In this document: positions 1 to 6,643 of the stretch, in pieces
How the letters are laid out: every line of letters starts with the position of its first letter
Numbering within the stretch: the first letter of the stretch is position 1
Assembly (NCBI GenBank): GCA_051653625.1
Contig: JBOFWM010000091.1
Coordinates: forward strand, 1 to 8,264
Source of the DNA: SFDP01 sp051653625
GTDB taxonomy: Bacteria > Bacillota > Clostridia > Lachnospirales > Lachnospiraceae
DNA: 8,264 nucleotides
Direction: 5' to 3'
Program-made: the position numbers and the translations under genes
The notes under the pieces: model-generated
Told to the model about the DNA's origin: nothing
Seen by the model: the letters and a program-made list of their open reading frames with translations, nothing else
Database searches by the model: none

Positions 1-6
1 AGCCAT
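1..6 (-). CDS. 5' end of a divergent gene of unknown function (two codons visible)
   Basis: On the minus strand an ATG lies at 6-4 followed by GCT at 3-1, so the protein would begin Met-Ala and continue off the left edge. The start is supported by a strong ribosome binding site, AAAGGAGT, at 19-12, five bases before the ATG, and by a perfect extended -10 element upstream (61-53). Nothing can be said about the product. Being divergent from an ABC transporter operon, it could encode a regulator or an unrelated neighbour; this is a guess from position only. Confidence 0.55.
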
Positions 7-30
7 AGATAACTCCTTTCAGGGTTGTGT

Positions 31-60
31 TTGATTGTTTTTCGACAATTCAATTATAAC
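31..60 (+). promoter_or_regulatory. Candidate promoter for the ABC transporter operon
   Basis: TTGATT at 31-36 and TATAAC at 55-60 are separated by 18 bp and would start transcription near 67, about 100 nt before the permease start. The -10 overlaps the -10 of the divergent minus-strand promoter, so the two promoters probably exclude one another. The hexamers are imperfect, so this is a moderate call. Confidence 0.4.
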
Positions 61-61
61 A
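53..61 (-). promoter_or_regulatory. Extended -10 promoter for the divergent left-edge gene
   Basis: Read on the minus strand, positions 61-53 give TGTTATAAT, a perfect extended -10 (TGnTATAAT). I see no good -35 box at 16-18 bp upstream, which is tolerated when the TG extension is present. Transcription would start near 46, giving a leader of about 40 nt that carries the AAAGGAGT site. Confidence 0.5.
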
Positions 62-119
62 TACCTGTGAGGAGTTATTCTATTTTAAACAGAAAAAATC
101 CAGTAAAATCAAGGCTTGT

Positions 120-136
120 GGCGTTTCGCAAACGCC
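120..136 (+). other. Leader hairpin upstream of the permease
   Basis: GGCGTTT (120-126) and AAACGCC (130-136) form a perfect 7-bp stem with a CGC loop, GC-rich against a very AT-rich background. It is not followed by a T-run, so it is not a standard intrinsic terminator. It lies 30 nt before the permease ATG, inside the predicted leader. It may stabilise the mRNA 5' region or take part in post-transcriptional control; no riboswitch or T-box consensus is visible around it. Confidence 0.5.
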
Positions 137-166
137 TAATAAAAGGAATAATAGAGAGGTTGAATA

Positions 167-1057
167 ATGGTATATGTAGATTTGTTGATCAGCACTTTAA
201 CACAAGGGTTAATATATGCGTTGCTTTCTTATGGAGTATATATTACTTATAAAATACTAGATTTTCCGGATTTGACGGTAGATGGCAGCTTTCCTTTGGG
301 AGCTGCTGTTACTGCCGTATTACTAGTAAATGGTGCAAATCCATATCTAGTACTATTAATTTCCGCAATTGTAGGTGCAATAGCAGGATTAGTTACAGGT
401 TTTATTCATGTAAAACTTGGTGTGCGTGACTTATTAGCAGGAATAATTACTATGACAGCTTTATTTTCTATTAATTTACAAATTGCAGGATCAAATCTTG
501 CAGTAGAACGTGCTGTAGATACTATTTTTAATGCTCCTTTTACCATGTTACTATTTGGTGGTTTTAGTTTAATGCATCGAAAGTTTATAGTTGCTTTTAT
601 ATTAGCAATTATAGTAAAGGTTTTGTTTGATTTATATTTAAAAACAAAAAATGGATTGTTATTACGTGCAGTTGGGGACAATAGTACTTTAGTTACTACC
701 TTAGCGAAAGACAAAGGTACAATGAAAATTCTAGGACTTGTGATTGCCAATTCTATGGTTGCACTTTGTGGAAGTGTAGTTTGTCAGGAACAACGAGCAT
801 TTTCTAGTACAATGGGAACTGGTCAAGTAGTATTTGGTTTGGCAACCGTTATTATTGGAACTACTTTATTTAGAAGATTTAGTTTTGTAAAAGGAACAAC
901 TGCAGTTTTGATTGGAAGTGTATTGTATAAACTTTGTATTCAAATTGCAATTAGTATGGGACTTCCAGCAAATCTTTTAAAATTAGCAATGGCAATGCTT
1001 TTCTTATTGGTTCTAGTTTTAGCAGATAGAAAAAAAGGAGGACATGTACATGCTTAA
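167..1057 (+). CDS. ABC transporter permease, branched-chain/tryptophan (TrpY-like) type
   Basis: A 296-residue, highly hydrophobic protein expected to form the membrane channel of an ABC importer. It looks like a COG4120/BPD_transp_2-type permease, the family that includes TrpY of the streptococcal tryptophan importer TrpXYZ. The recognisable segment is DFPDLTVDGSFPLGAA at residues 32-47, typical of this family, followed by roughly eight membrane segments, a cytoplasmic coupling-loop region around residues 158-185 (KTKNGLLLRAVGDN and following) and a basic C-terminus. Length is normal for the family. The ATG at 167 is preceded by AGAGG at 155-159 with 7-nt spacing. It overlaps the ATPase gene by 8 nt, so the two are co-transcribed and probably translationally coupled. 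The substrate-binding lipoprotein usually encoded just upstream is absent. The substrate cannot be read from sequence; tryptophan or another aromatic or small amino acid is only a family-based guess. Confidence 0.88.
   Translation: MVYVDLLISTLTQGLIYALLSYGVYITYKILDFPDLTVDGSFPLGAAVTAVLLVNGANPYLVLLISAIVGAIAGLVTGFIHVKLGVRDLLAGIITMTALFSINLQIAGSNLAVERAVDTIFNAPFTMLLFGGFSLMHRKFIVAFILAIIVKVLFDLYLKTKNGLLLRAVGDNSTLVTTLAKDKGTMKILGLVIANSMVALCGSVVCQEQRAFSSTMGTGQVVFGLATVIIGTTLFRRFSFVKGTTAVLIGSVLYKLCIQIAISMGLPANLLKLAMAMLFLLVLVLADRKKGGHVHA
1043..1052. repeat. 10-bp perfect palindrome at the permease/ATPase junction
   Basis: CATGTACATG is its own reverse complement and contains both candidate ATPase start codons. 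It is short and its codons encode permease residues, so it may be accidental. It could affect start-codon access. Confidence 0.35.
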
Positions 1058-1823
1058 TTTAAATCATATAACAAAGATTTACAATTTAGGAGAAATAACA
1101 GAAACTAGCTTGTTTGATAATTTTCATTTACATGTACCGAAAGGACAATTTTTATCGATTGTTGGAAGTAATGGAAGTGGAAAAACTTCTATGTTAAATA
1201 TTATATGTGGTACAATTCCTATCAATAGTGGGGAAATATTATTAGCAGGAAATAATATTGCAAAATTAAGTGAGTATAAACGTTATGAAACAATTGGACG
1301 TGTATATCAAAATCCATCTATGGGAACTTGTCCCAATTTAACGATGTTAGAAAATATGTCTTTGGCAGATAATAAGGGGAAACGGTTTGGATTAAGTTTT
1401 GGTATTAATAAGGCACGAGAAAACTATTATAAAGAACAACTGTCTATCCTCGGATTAGGTTTAGAAGATAAAATGGACATTAAAGTTGGTGCATTATCTG
1501 GAGGACAAAGACAAGCAGCTGCGTTAATTATGTCTACATTATCGCCAATTAAGTTTTTGATTTTAGATGAACATACAGCAGCTCTTGATCCAAAGACGGC
1601 TGAAATCATTATGGAATTGACTGGAAAAGTTGTAAAAGAAAAAAAATTGACAGCGATGATGGTTACTCATAATTTGCGTTATGCAGTTGAATATGGAGAT
1701 CGTTTGATTATGATGGACAAAGGTGGAATTGTTTTGGATAAAGAGGGAAGTGAAAAAAGAATTATGAAGATAGAAGATATTTTAGATGTATTTACATCTA
1801 TTAGTATAGAATGTGGTAATTAA
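1050..1823 (+). CDS. ABC transporter ATP-binding protein, partner of the permease
   Basis: A 257-residue cytoplasmic ATPase that powers the adjacent permease. All motifs are intact (numbering from Met at 1050): Walker A GSNGSGKTS at 39-47, Q-loop Gln87, signature LSGGQ at 149-153, Walker B FLILDE at 169-174, D-loop ALDP at 178-181 and H-loop His207. It resembles the COG1101/TrpZ-like ATPases that pair with TrpY-type permeases. Two in-frame ATGs exist, at 1044 and 1050. I choose 1050 because AGGAGG at 1036-1041 lies 8 nt before it but only 2 nt before 1044. The start overlaps the permease stop (1055-1057). No convincing terminator follows; the next gene has its own promoter about 40 nt downstream of the stop. 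Confidence 0.92.
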   Translation: MLNLNHITKIYNLGEITETSLFDNFHLHVPKGQFLSIVGSNGSGKTSMLNIICGTIPINSGEILLAGNNIAKLSEYKRYETIGRVYQNPSMGTCPNLTMLENMSLADNKGKRFGLSFGINKARENYYKEQLSILGLGLEDKMDIKVGALSGGQRQAAALIMSTLSPIKFLILDEHTAALDPKTAEIIMELTGKVVKEKKLTAMMVTHNLRYAVEYGDRLIMMDKGGIVLDKEGSEKRIMKIEDILDVFTSISIECGN

Positions 1824-1865
1824 TAAAAAAAATACAATCTTATCATACTGTTAAAGAAGCAATTA

Positions 1866-1894
1866 TTGAAATGAAAAAAAATGTGTGTTAGAAT
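1866..1894 (+). promoter_or_regulatory. Sigma-A type promoter for the EAL gene
   Basis: TTGAAA at 1866-1871 and TAGAAT at 1889-1894 are spaced 17 bp apart, each one base from consensus, and a TG at 1886-1887 gives an extended -10. Transcription would start near 1901, leaving a leader of about 78 nt. A perfect TATAAT also occurs at 1897-1902 but has no -35 at a suitable distance. Confidence 0.6.
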
Positions 1895-1939
1895 ACTATA
1901 ATTATATCGTGTGTTATGGGTAAAATGAATTTCTGAGAA

Positions 1940-1957
1940 AATCTTTAGGAATCTTTA
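1940..1957 (+). repeat. Two 8-bp direct repeats in the EAL-gene leader
   Basis: AATCTTTA occurs at 1940-1947 and again at 1950-1957, a period of 10 bp, close to one helical turn. It lies between the predicted transcription start and the ribosome binding site (AGAGGGG, 1964-1970). Spacing would suit a DNA- or RNA-binding regulator, but short AT-rich repeats also arise by chance. Confidence 0.3.
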
Positions 1958-1978
1958 ACTAGAAGAGGGGACGGAAGT

Positions 1979-4900
1979 ATGAAGAATTATAATGCAAAAC
2001 ACATAGTAAGTGTTTTTTTAATACTCATATTGTTGTTTATAATTATATTTTCGGCATATAGCTATACTAAATCAATTGAGAAAAATGCAGATGAATATAC
2101 TAAATTTACATTGGATGAGATGATATCCTTGCAAAAGGATGCTATTTATTCCTATATAGTATCGGGTATTAATATGATTGAAAGTTTTGCTACTTCATTT
2201 GAACTGAGTAATGTTGCGGCAGAAGAAGCGATAGAAATTATTTCAAATTCAATGGAATATAATGAATTCCAAAAAATTGCGATATTTGATTTAGATGGAA
2301 ATGGTTATAATTCAAATGGAAATATAGAAAAAAATACAGATTATGATTTCCTTGAGAAATTAAAGAATAACGGAAGTTTAGTATATACAATTGATCTTAA
2401 CAAAAGAGAAGAAAGAAATATTATAATATCTACTCCTGTTCTTAATGATGATAAAACTATTAAATATGTAATTGTTGGAATTTATAGTGTTGAAACAATA
2501 AAGGAATTTATTGTGAAAACATTTGGAAAAGAAGGTGATATTGAAGTTATTAATAGTAAAGGTGATTTGATATTATCGAATAAAAAAAATTATGAATTGA
2601 TCAATAATCGAAAGATATACATAGAAAAAATGTTTTCAGAAGAAAATATTCATATTGATGACTCAGAGATAATACAAAATCTCGAGAATGGAATTGGTGG
2701 AAGTTTTTTTTATGAATTTGAAGATGAACTTATGTATTGTAATTATATGAAACTTGGAATAAATGACTGGTTTCTTGTAGTTAATGTTAATAGAACAAAT
2801 TCAAATATAAATCTAAGTGGTAATTATTCTATTATATTATTATGCATTATTGTAATGTGTTTTTGTGTTCTAATACTATATATAGTTATTGCTAGAAATA
2901 ATTCAAAAAAAGAGCTTATAAATGTTGCACTTTATGATAAATTGACAGGATTACCAAGTAGTGAAAACTTTAAAAAAGAAATAAGAAGAGTCCTTGCAAA
3001 ACATAAAGAAATTGATATATATTGTATGGTATTTGATGTTTGTAATTTTAAATTAATCAATGATAAATACGGCAATGATGTAGGCGATGAGTTGTTGAAA
3101 AAAATTGCTTGTGTTATGAAAGAAACAGAAAATAAGTATCCATCGGGTAAAATCTATTTATCAAAATTATACTCAGATACTTTTGCGATTTTGGTTGTAA
3201 ACATTAAAGAGAAGGATCTGAAAGAAAAAGCCAAGTTATTTCTTGAAAAATGTAGAAAAGAAAGTGAATTTATAGAAGAATATATTCTTAATTTATCATG
3301 TGGTAGATATAAAATTCAACATGGAGATTCGGAAGAAAGTGTACTAGAACATGCATTAACAGCTCATGCTCATTCAAAGAATCAAAAAGCAAATATATTT
3401 ATAGATTACGATAATACATTTATAGAACGCTTACATATAGAAAGTGATATTTTAGATAGTTTTAACAAGGCAATGAAAAATGGAGAGTTTAAAATATACT
3501 TGCAACCACAATATAAGGCAAGTAATGGAGAAATAAGTGGTGCTGAAGCATTAGTTCGTTGGTTTAAAGATGGAAAAATAAAATATCCCCCTAATGTTTT
3601 TATTCCAGTTCTTGAAGACGCATCTAGAATCTCTGAATTAGATTCATATTTAAGAGAAGAAGTTTGTATTGCAATGCGTCGATGGATCGATGAAGGTAAG
3701 CAAGTGGTTCCTATTTCAATAAATGTCTCACGAATAGAACTTTTTGAATATGATTTTGTGGTAAAATTGGTAGCTTTGGTTCATAAATATAAAATTCATC
3801 CCAATATGCTACACATTGAAATAACTGAAACTGCTTATGTTGAAGATTACGAATATTTAGTACAAGTAGTAAAAGAATTATCCGCAAAAGGATTTCACGT
3901 TGAAATGGACGATTTTGGTAGTGGATATTCTTCGTTGAATGTATTAAAGGATATCCCTGTTGATGTAGTGAAATTGGATATGAAATTTATAGAAAAAGGT
4001 GAAAATGAGACACGTAGTGGAAGTATCTTAAGTTCTGTTATTAGAATGATTCAAGGTATTAATCTTATTACAATTGCTGAGGGTGTTGAAACAAGAGAAC
4101 AGATGGATTACTTGCGAAGTATTGGTTGTGATTATATGCAAGGATACTATTTTTCAAAACCAATGCCTTTAGAAGAATTTGAAAATATTCTTGAAGGAAA
4201 TGATAAAAAAATAGAATGTAAGATTTCGCAAAATATTGGAATTGATGATGCTGCAAATTTTTTAAATGCGACTGCTCAGGAAACATTACTATTTAATACT
4301 TTTTCAGGTGGTGCTGCAATAATCGAATATTGCAATGATGAGTTAAATGTTATTCGGATCAATGATAAATGCTATGAAGTACTTGGTCAAAAAAGAGAAA
4401 CATATGATGTATTTCACTATAATCTTTTTGATGTGATTGCACCCGAATATAGAATTCAGATAAAAGCGGCACTTGAAGAATCTATTGAGACTGGAAAAGA
4501 AGTTACAGGAGAAGGTGCAACGCTACCAATGACTGAAGAAGGTTCAGTTATGTGGCAAAGATATAGCTTAAGATGTTTAGGGAAAAAAGGGAATCGTTAT
4601 ATTTTTTATTTGGTATTAAATGATATTACAGATCGAAAAAGACTAGAAGAACATTTAAATGTTGAGATTGAAAAGTCTAAAGCACTTATTGCAAGTATGC
4701 CAGGTGGATATTTACAAGTTTGTGTAGTAGATTTAAAAATAAAATTGAACTATGCAAGTGAAGGGATACTTAAAAGAATTGGTTATACGCTTGAAGAACT
4801 ACAAGCATTAGAAAATTTTAATGATATTATACATCCTTTAGATTTAGAAAGAGTTGAAGCGGCACAAAAAGAAACAATAGGAAATAATAAGACGTTTAAT

Positions 4901-5431
4901 ATGGAGCAGCGTTATATCGCAAAAAATGGTGATAATATCTGGTTTAATTGTACTGGTAATTATACTCGAATTGATTCTAGAAACGGTGTGTTTGACGGAT
5001 TTTTCTATGATGTCACAGCGCTGCATGAAGCAAAAGAAAAAATTTCTGCATTTATTAATTCTGCCTCAGATGGATATGGAGAATTTGTAATAAAAAATGG
5101 TGAGATTTCTACAGAGTATGTTAGTGAAGGATTTTGTAATATGTCTGGGTATACATATAGTGAGTTTATGAATGTACATATTAATTCATTTGCACATCCA
5201 GATGATATGGAAATGATAGAAATTGCAGAGTATAATACAATTGTTAATAACGATCCATTTAGAATAGAATATCGATTTCGCAAAAAAGATGGACAATACA
5301 TCTGGTTACGTGTAGTGGGAAAATATGTTCGCAATGATGCTTCTTCGGGAATATTTTATGGATGTTTTTTCGATATTGATGATTATAAAAGACTTTTAAG
5401 TGAACATAGAAAAAGTACAGTTTTTAATTAG
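1979..5431 (+). CDS. Membrane sensor c-di-GMP phosphodiesterase: dCache, degenerate GGDEF, EAL, three PAS
   Basis: A 1150-residue protein predicted to hydrolyse c-di-GMP to pGpG at the membrane. Order of parts: membrane segment 8-28; extracytoplasmic dCache-like sensor about 35-278, ending in LGINDWF; membrane segment 284-306; GGDEF fold about 312-475; EAL domain about 490-745; three PAS domains at about 770-885, 895-1014 and 1023-1140. The GGDEF motif is replaced by YSDTF (398-402), and the metal-site DxD reads DVC (353-355), so cyclase activity is not expected. The EAL domain keeps its catalytic set: EAL 523-525, Asn582, Glu614/Glu617, DDFGSGYSS 644-652, Lys665 and Asp667, Glu701 and Glu704, and QGYY 721-724. 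The ATG at 1979 follows GGGG at 1967-1970 by 8 nt. The PAS modules follow the enzyme with no output domain after them, which is unusual; typically PAS precedes GGDEF/EAL. The gene is single, with its own promoter and terminator. Confidence 0.9.
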   Translation: MKNYNAKHIVSVFLILILLFIIIFSAYSYTKSIEKNADEYTKFTLDEMISLQKDAIYSYIVSGINMIESFATSFELSNVAAEEAIEIISNSMEYNEFQKIAIFDLDGNGYNSNGNIEKNTDYDFLEKLKNNGSLVYTIDLNKREERNIIISTPVLNDDKTIKYVIVGIYSVETIKEFIVKTFGKEGDIEVINSKGDLILSNKKNYELINNRKIYIEKMFSEENIHIDDSEIIQNLENGIGGSFFYEFEDELMYCNYMKLGINDWFLVVNVNRTNSNINLSGNYSIILLCIIVMCFCVLILYIVIARNNSKKELINVALYDKLTGLPSSENFKKEIRRVLAKHKEIDIYCMVFDVCNFKLINDKYGNDVGDELLKKIACVMKETENKYPSGKIYLSKLYSDTFAILVVNIKEKDLKEKAKLFLEKCRKESEFIEEYILNLSCGRYKIQHGDSEESVLEHALTAHAHSKNQKANIFIDYDNTFIERLHIESDILDSFNKAMKNGEFKIYLQPQYKASNGEISGAEALVRWFKDGKIKYPPNVFIPVLEDASRISELDSYLREEVCIAMRRWIDEGKQVVPISINVSRIELFEYDFVVKLVALVHKYKIHPNMLHIEITETAYVEDYEYLVQVVKELSAKGFHVEMDDFGSGYSSLNVLKDIPVDVVKLDMKFIEKGENETRSGSILSSVIRMIQGINLITIAEGVETREQMDYLRSIGCDYMQGYYFSKPMPLEEFENILEGNDKKIECKISQNIGIDDAANFLNATAQETLLFNTFSGGAAIIEYCNDELNVIRINDKCYEVLGQKRETYDVFHYNLFDVIAPEYRIQIKAALEESIETGKEVTGEGATLPMTEEGSVMWQRYSLRCLGKKGNRYIFYLVLNDITDRKRLEEHLNVEIEKSKALIASMPGGYLQVCVVDLKIKLNYASEGILKRIGYTLEELQALENFNDIIHPLDLERVEAAQKETIGNNKTFNMEQRYIAKNGDNIWFNCTGNYTRIDSRNGVFDGFFYDVTALHEAKEKISAFINSASDGYGEFVIKNGEISTEYVSEGFCNMSGYTYSEFMNVHINSFAHPDDMEMIEIAEYNTIVNNDPFRIEYRFRKKDGQYIWLRVVGKYVRNDASSGIFYGCFFDIDDYKRLLSEHRKSTVFN

Positions 5432-5448
5432 ATGAAACTGTACTTTTT
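5410..5448. terminator. Bidirectional intrinsic terminator between convergent genes
   Basis: AAAAAGTACAGTTT (5410-5423) and AAACTGTACTTTTT (5435-5448) form a perfect 14-bp stem with an 11-nt loop. T-tracts lie on the 3' side in both directions (5444-5450 on plus; the complement of 5410-5414 on minus), so it can stop both the EAL gene and the acyltransferase gene. The stop codons of both genes, 5429-5431 on plus and 5426-5424 on minus, sit inside the loop. Confidence 0.88.
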
Positions 5449-6419
5449 TTATTTGATATTTTTGTTACGCTAGTTATTAGTATTGTAAATGGTTTTGTAG
5501 ATAAAAGAGTAGTACAAAATAATGCAAATAAAGGAATTGTAATAATAGGATATGGTAAACTTTCTAAAAAAGAATTTATAGGAAAAAATCGAATAATTAT
5601 GATATGCAATAAATAAACATTCATACTATTTTTTCCGATATTTGAAAAAAACATTATTTTTTTATCAGGTATGAAAATCATAAAAGCAATAATAAATAAA
5701 AGTGCTACAAGAAAAAATAATAGTCGTATTAAAAAATTTGAATGATTTTTTGTGTAGTTCATGCTATGATATAGCCAACTTTTGTCTATATTATTTTGAA
5801 AACATATCATAAGCATTACAGAACATAGTAATAAAATAGTCGTAATATTTTTAATTACTTTATTTGATTTATAAGTGATATTAAAAGTTTTTTCATATTT
5901 TTTTAAGTATATTCCTAATAAAAAATATGGGAAAAAGCATATTACTCTAGAAAGTGTTAAATAATATCCGATTGTTGTTTCGTATCCAATTAATAATGCA
6001 ATGAAAAAGGAAGCAAAAACAAATAGAATACCGGTTTTTTTTGTAAAGGTTAAAATATTTGCGAATAAATTCCATATAAATAAGGCTAATAAATACCATA
6101 ATACCCAAAATGGTGTTGTATATTGTAAGGTAAAATCTTTAATGGTAAAAGTAGAATTATAGAAAGCGGTAAGTACTAAAAATATAGTTTGAAAAATAAG
6201 ATATGGCAGTAATATAGTTTTTACTATTTTGTTTTTATTATTTTTTTTGAAAAATACACCTGATATAAATGCAAACGCAGGCATATGAAAAGAATAAATA
6301 ATAAGATATTGAATTTGGCTTGTGGGAAATGATATATTTTCGTATAAGTGACCTAAAACTACTAAAAAAATTAGAATTGCTTTAAAATTATCAAATTTAT
6401 AACTTCGTTGCTTGTTCAT
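5424..6419 (-). CDS. Integral-membrane acyltransferase (Acyl_transf_3 / NolL-like)
   Basis: A 331-residue protein with about ten membrane segments. It resembles the acyltransferase-3 family (PF01757; COG3594-like), which transfers acetyl or related acyl groups to sugars of exopolysaccharide, cell-wall glycan or glycolipid. Near the N-terminus it has the family pattern FDNFKAILIFLVVLGH with the conserved His at residue 24 (Lys13 where many members have Arg/Lys). HMPAFAFISGVFF follows, then an LWYLLALF segment, and NIGKNSMNVYLLH near the C-terminal third. Length fits the family. An in-frame ATG lies 12 nt upstream at 6431, but I choose 6419 because TGGAG at 6430-6426 lies 6 nt before it while the upstream ATG has no ribosome binding site. 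It converges with the EAL gene with an 8-nt overlap and shares its terminator. Donor and acceptor cannot be inferred. Confidence 0.85.
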   Translation of the reverse strand: MNKQRSYKFDNFKAILIFLVVLGHLYENISFPTSQIQYLIIYSFHMPAFAFISGVFFKKNNKNKIVKTILLPYLIFQTIFLVLTAFYNSTFTIKDFTLQYTTPFWVLWYLLALFIWNLFANILTFTKKTGILFVFASFFIALLIGYETTIGYYLTLSRVICFFPYFLLGIYLKKYEKTFNITYKSNKVIKNITTILLLCSVMLMICFQNNIDKSWLYHSMNYTKNHSNFLIRLLFFLVALLFIIAFMIFIPDKKIMFFSNIGKNSMNVYLLHIIIIRFFPINSFLESLPYPIITIPLFALFCTTLLSTKPFTILITSVTKISNKKSTVSSN

Positions 6420-6440
6420 GCTTGTCTCCATATTACTTTT

Positions 6441-6456
6441 ATAATAGTTATATTAT
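6441..6456. promoter_or_regulatory. Small inverted repeat over the acyltransferase -10, candidate operator
   Basis: ATAATA (6441-6446) and TATTAT (6451-6456) form a perfect 6-bp inverted repeat with a 4-bp gap, overlapping the -10 and the predicted start point of the minus-strand promoter. It could be a repressor site. The all-AT composition makes chance a real alternative. Confidence 0.3.
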
Positions 6457-6480
6457 GATATCGATTACTTATAATGTCAA
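6452..6480 (-). promoter_or_regulatory. Near-consensus promoter for the acyltransferase gene
   Basis: On the minus strand a perfect TTGACA (6480-6475) and CATAAT (6457-6452, one mismatch) are separated by 17 bp. Transcription would start near 6445, about 25 nt before the chosen ATG at 6419. This is one of the strongest promoters in the window. Confidence 0.72.
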
Positions 6481-6554
6481 TCGCCATAAGCAGGTAAAGT
6501 TATTTCTAAACATTTATGTGGAAAATATTACCATAAAACAAATAAGCAATCTTG

Positions 6555-6583
6555 TTGAGTTTCATATATCTTTGGGATATAAT
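6555..6583 (+). promoter_or_regulatory. Sigma-A type promoter for the diguanylate cyclase gene
   Basis: TTGAGT at 6555-6560 and a perfect TATAAT at 6578-6583 are spaced 17 bp apart. Transcription would begin near 6590, leaving a leader of about 54 nt that includes GGGAAGGA (6627-6634). Seventy-four base pairs separate this -35 from the -35 of the divergent acyltransferase promoter. Confidence 0.62.
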
Positions 6584-6643
6584 TTTAAAAATATAAAAAT
6601 TTCTAAATAATTATTTTATTTAATATGGGAAGGAATAATCATA

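Larger units (their letters stand above)
5..83. repeat. Imperfect 20-nt inverted repeat flanking the divergent promoters
   Basis: The left arm is at 5-23 and the right arm at 64-83. The right arm reads CCTGTGAGGAGTTATTCTAT; the reverse complement of the left arm reads CCTGAAAGGAGTTATCTAT. They differ by two substitutions and one inserted T. Forty bases lie between them and hold the overlapping -10 elements. The left arm contains the ribosome binding site of the minus-strand gene; the right arm looks like a ribosome binding site (GAGGAG) but is followed by ATT, not a start codon. It could be a pair of operator sites or the trace of an inverted duplication. Confidence 0.55.

Noticed and set aside
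5..83. Terminal inverted repeats of a tiny mobile element
   Set aside because: The spacer holds overlapping promoters and one arm holds a functional ribosome binding site; no target-site duplication was found.
61..166. Tryptophan T-box in the leader of the Trp-like transporter
   Set aside because: No T-box sequence (GGGTGG-type core) or terminator/antiterminator pair is present; only the 7-bp hairpin at 120-136.
25..252. Plus-strand open frame of 75 codons over the left control region
   Set aside because: It has no ribosome binding site, overlaps the predicted promoter and hairpin, and runs out of frame into the clear permease gene.
406..750. Minus-strand open frame of 114 codons inside the permease gene
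   Set aside because: Antisense to a clear membrane protein gene and without a recognisable family; a frame shadow.
1824..1865. Terminator after the ATPase gene
   Set aside because: The A-rich stretch after the stop codon does not form a stable stem followed by a T-run.
5005..5334. Minus-strand open frame of 109 codons inside the EAL/PAS gene
   Set aside because: It is antisense to well-formed PAS domains, with no recognisable family features; a frame shadow.
6422..6610. Plus-strand open frame of 62 codons between acyltransferase and cyclase genes
   Set aside because: It covers both divergent promoters, has no ribosome binding site, and has the residue make-up of translated AT-rich noncoding DNA.
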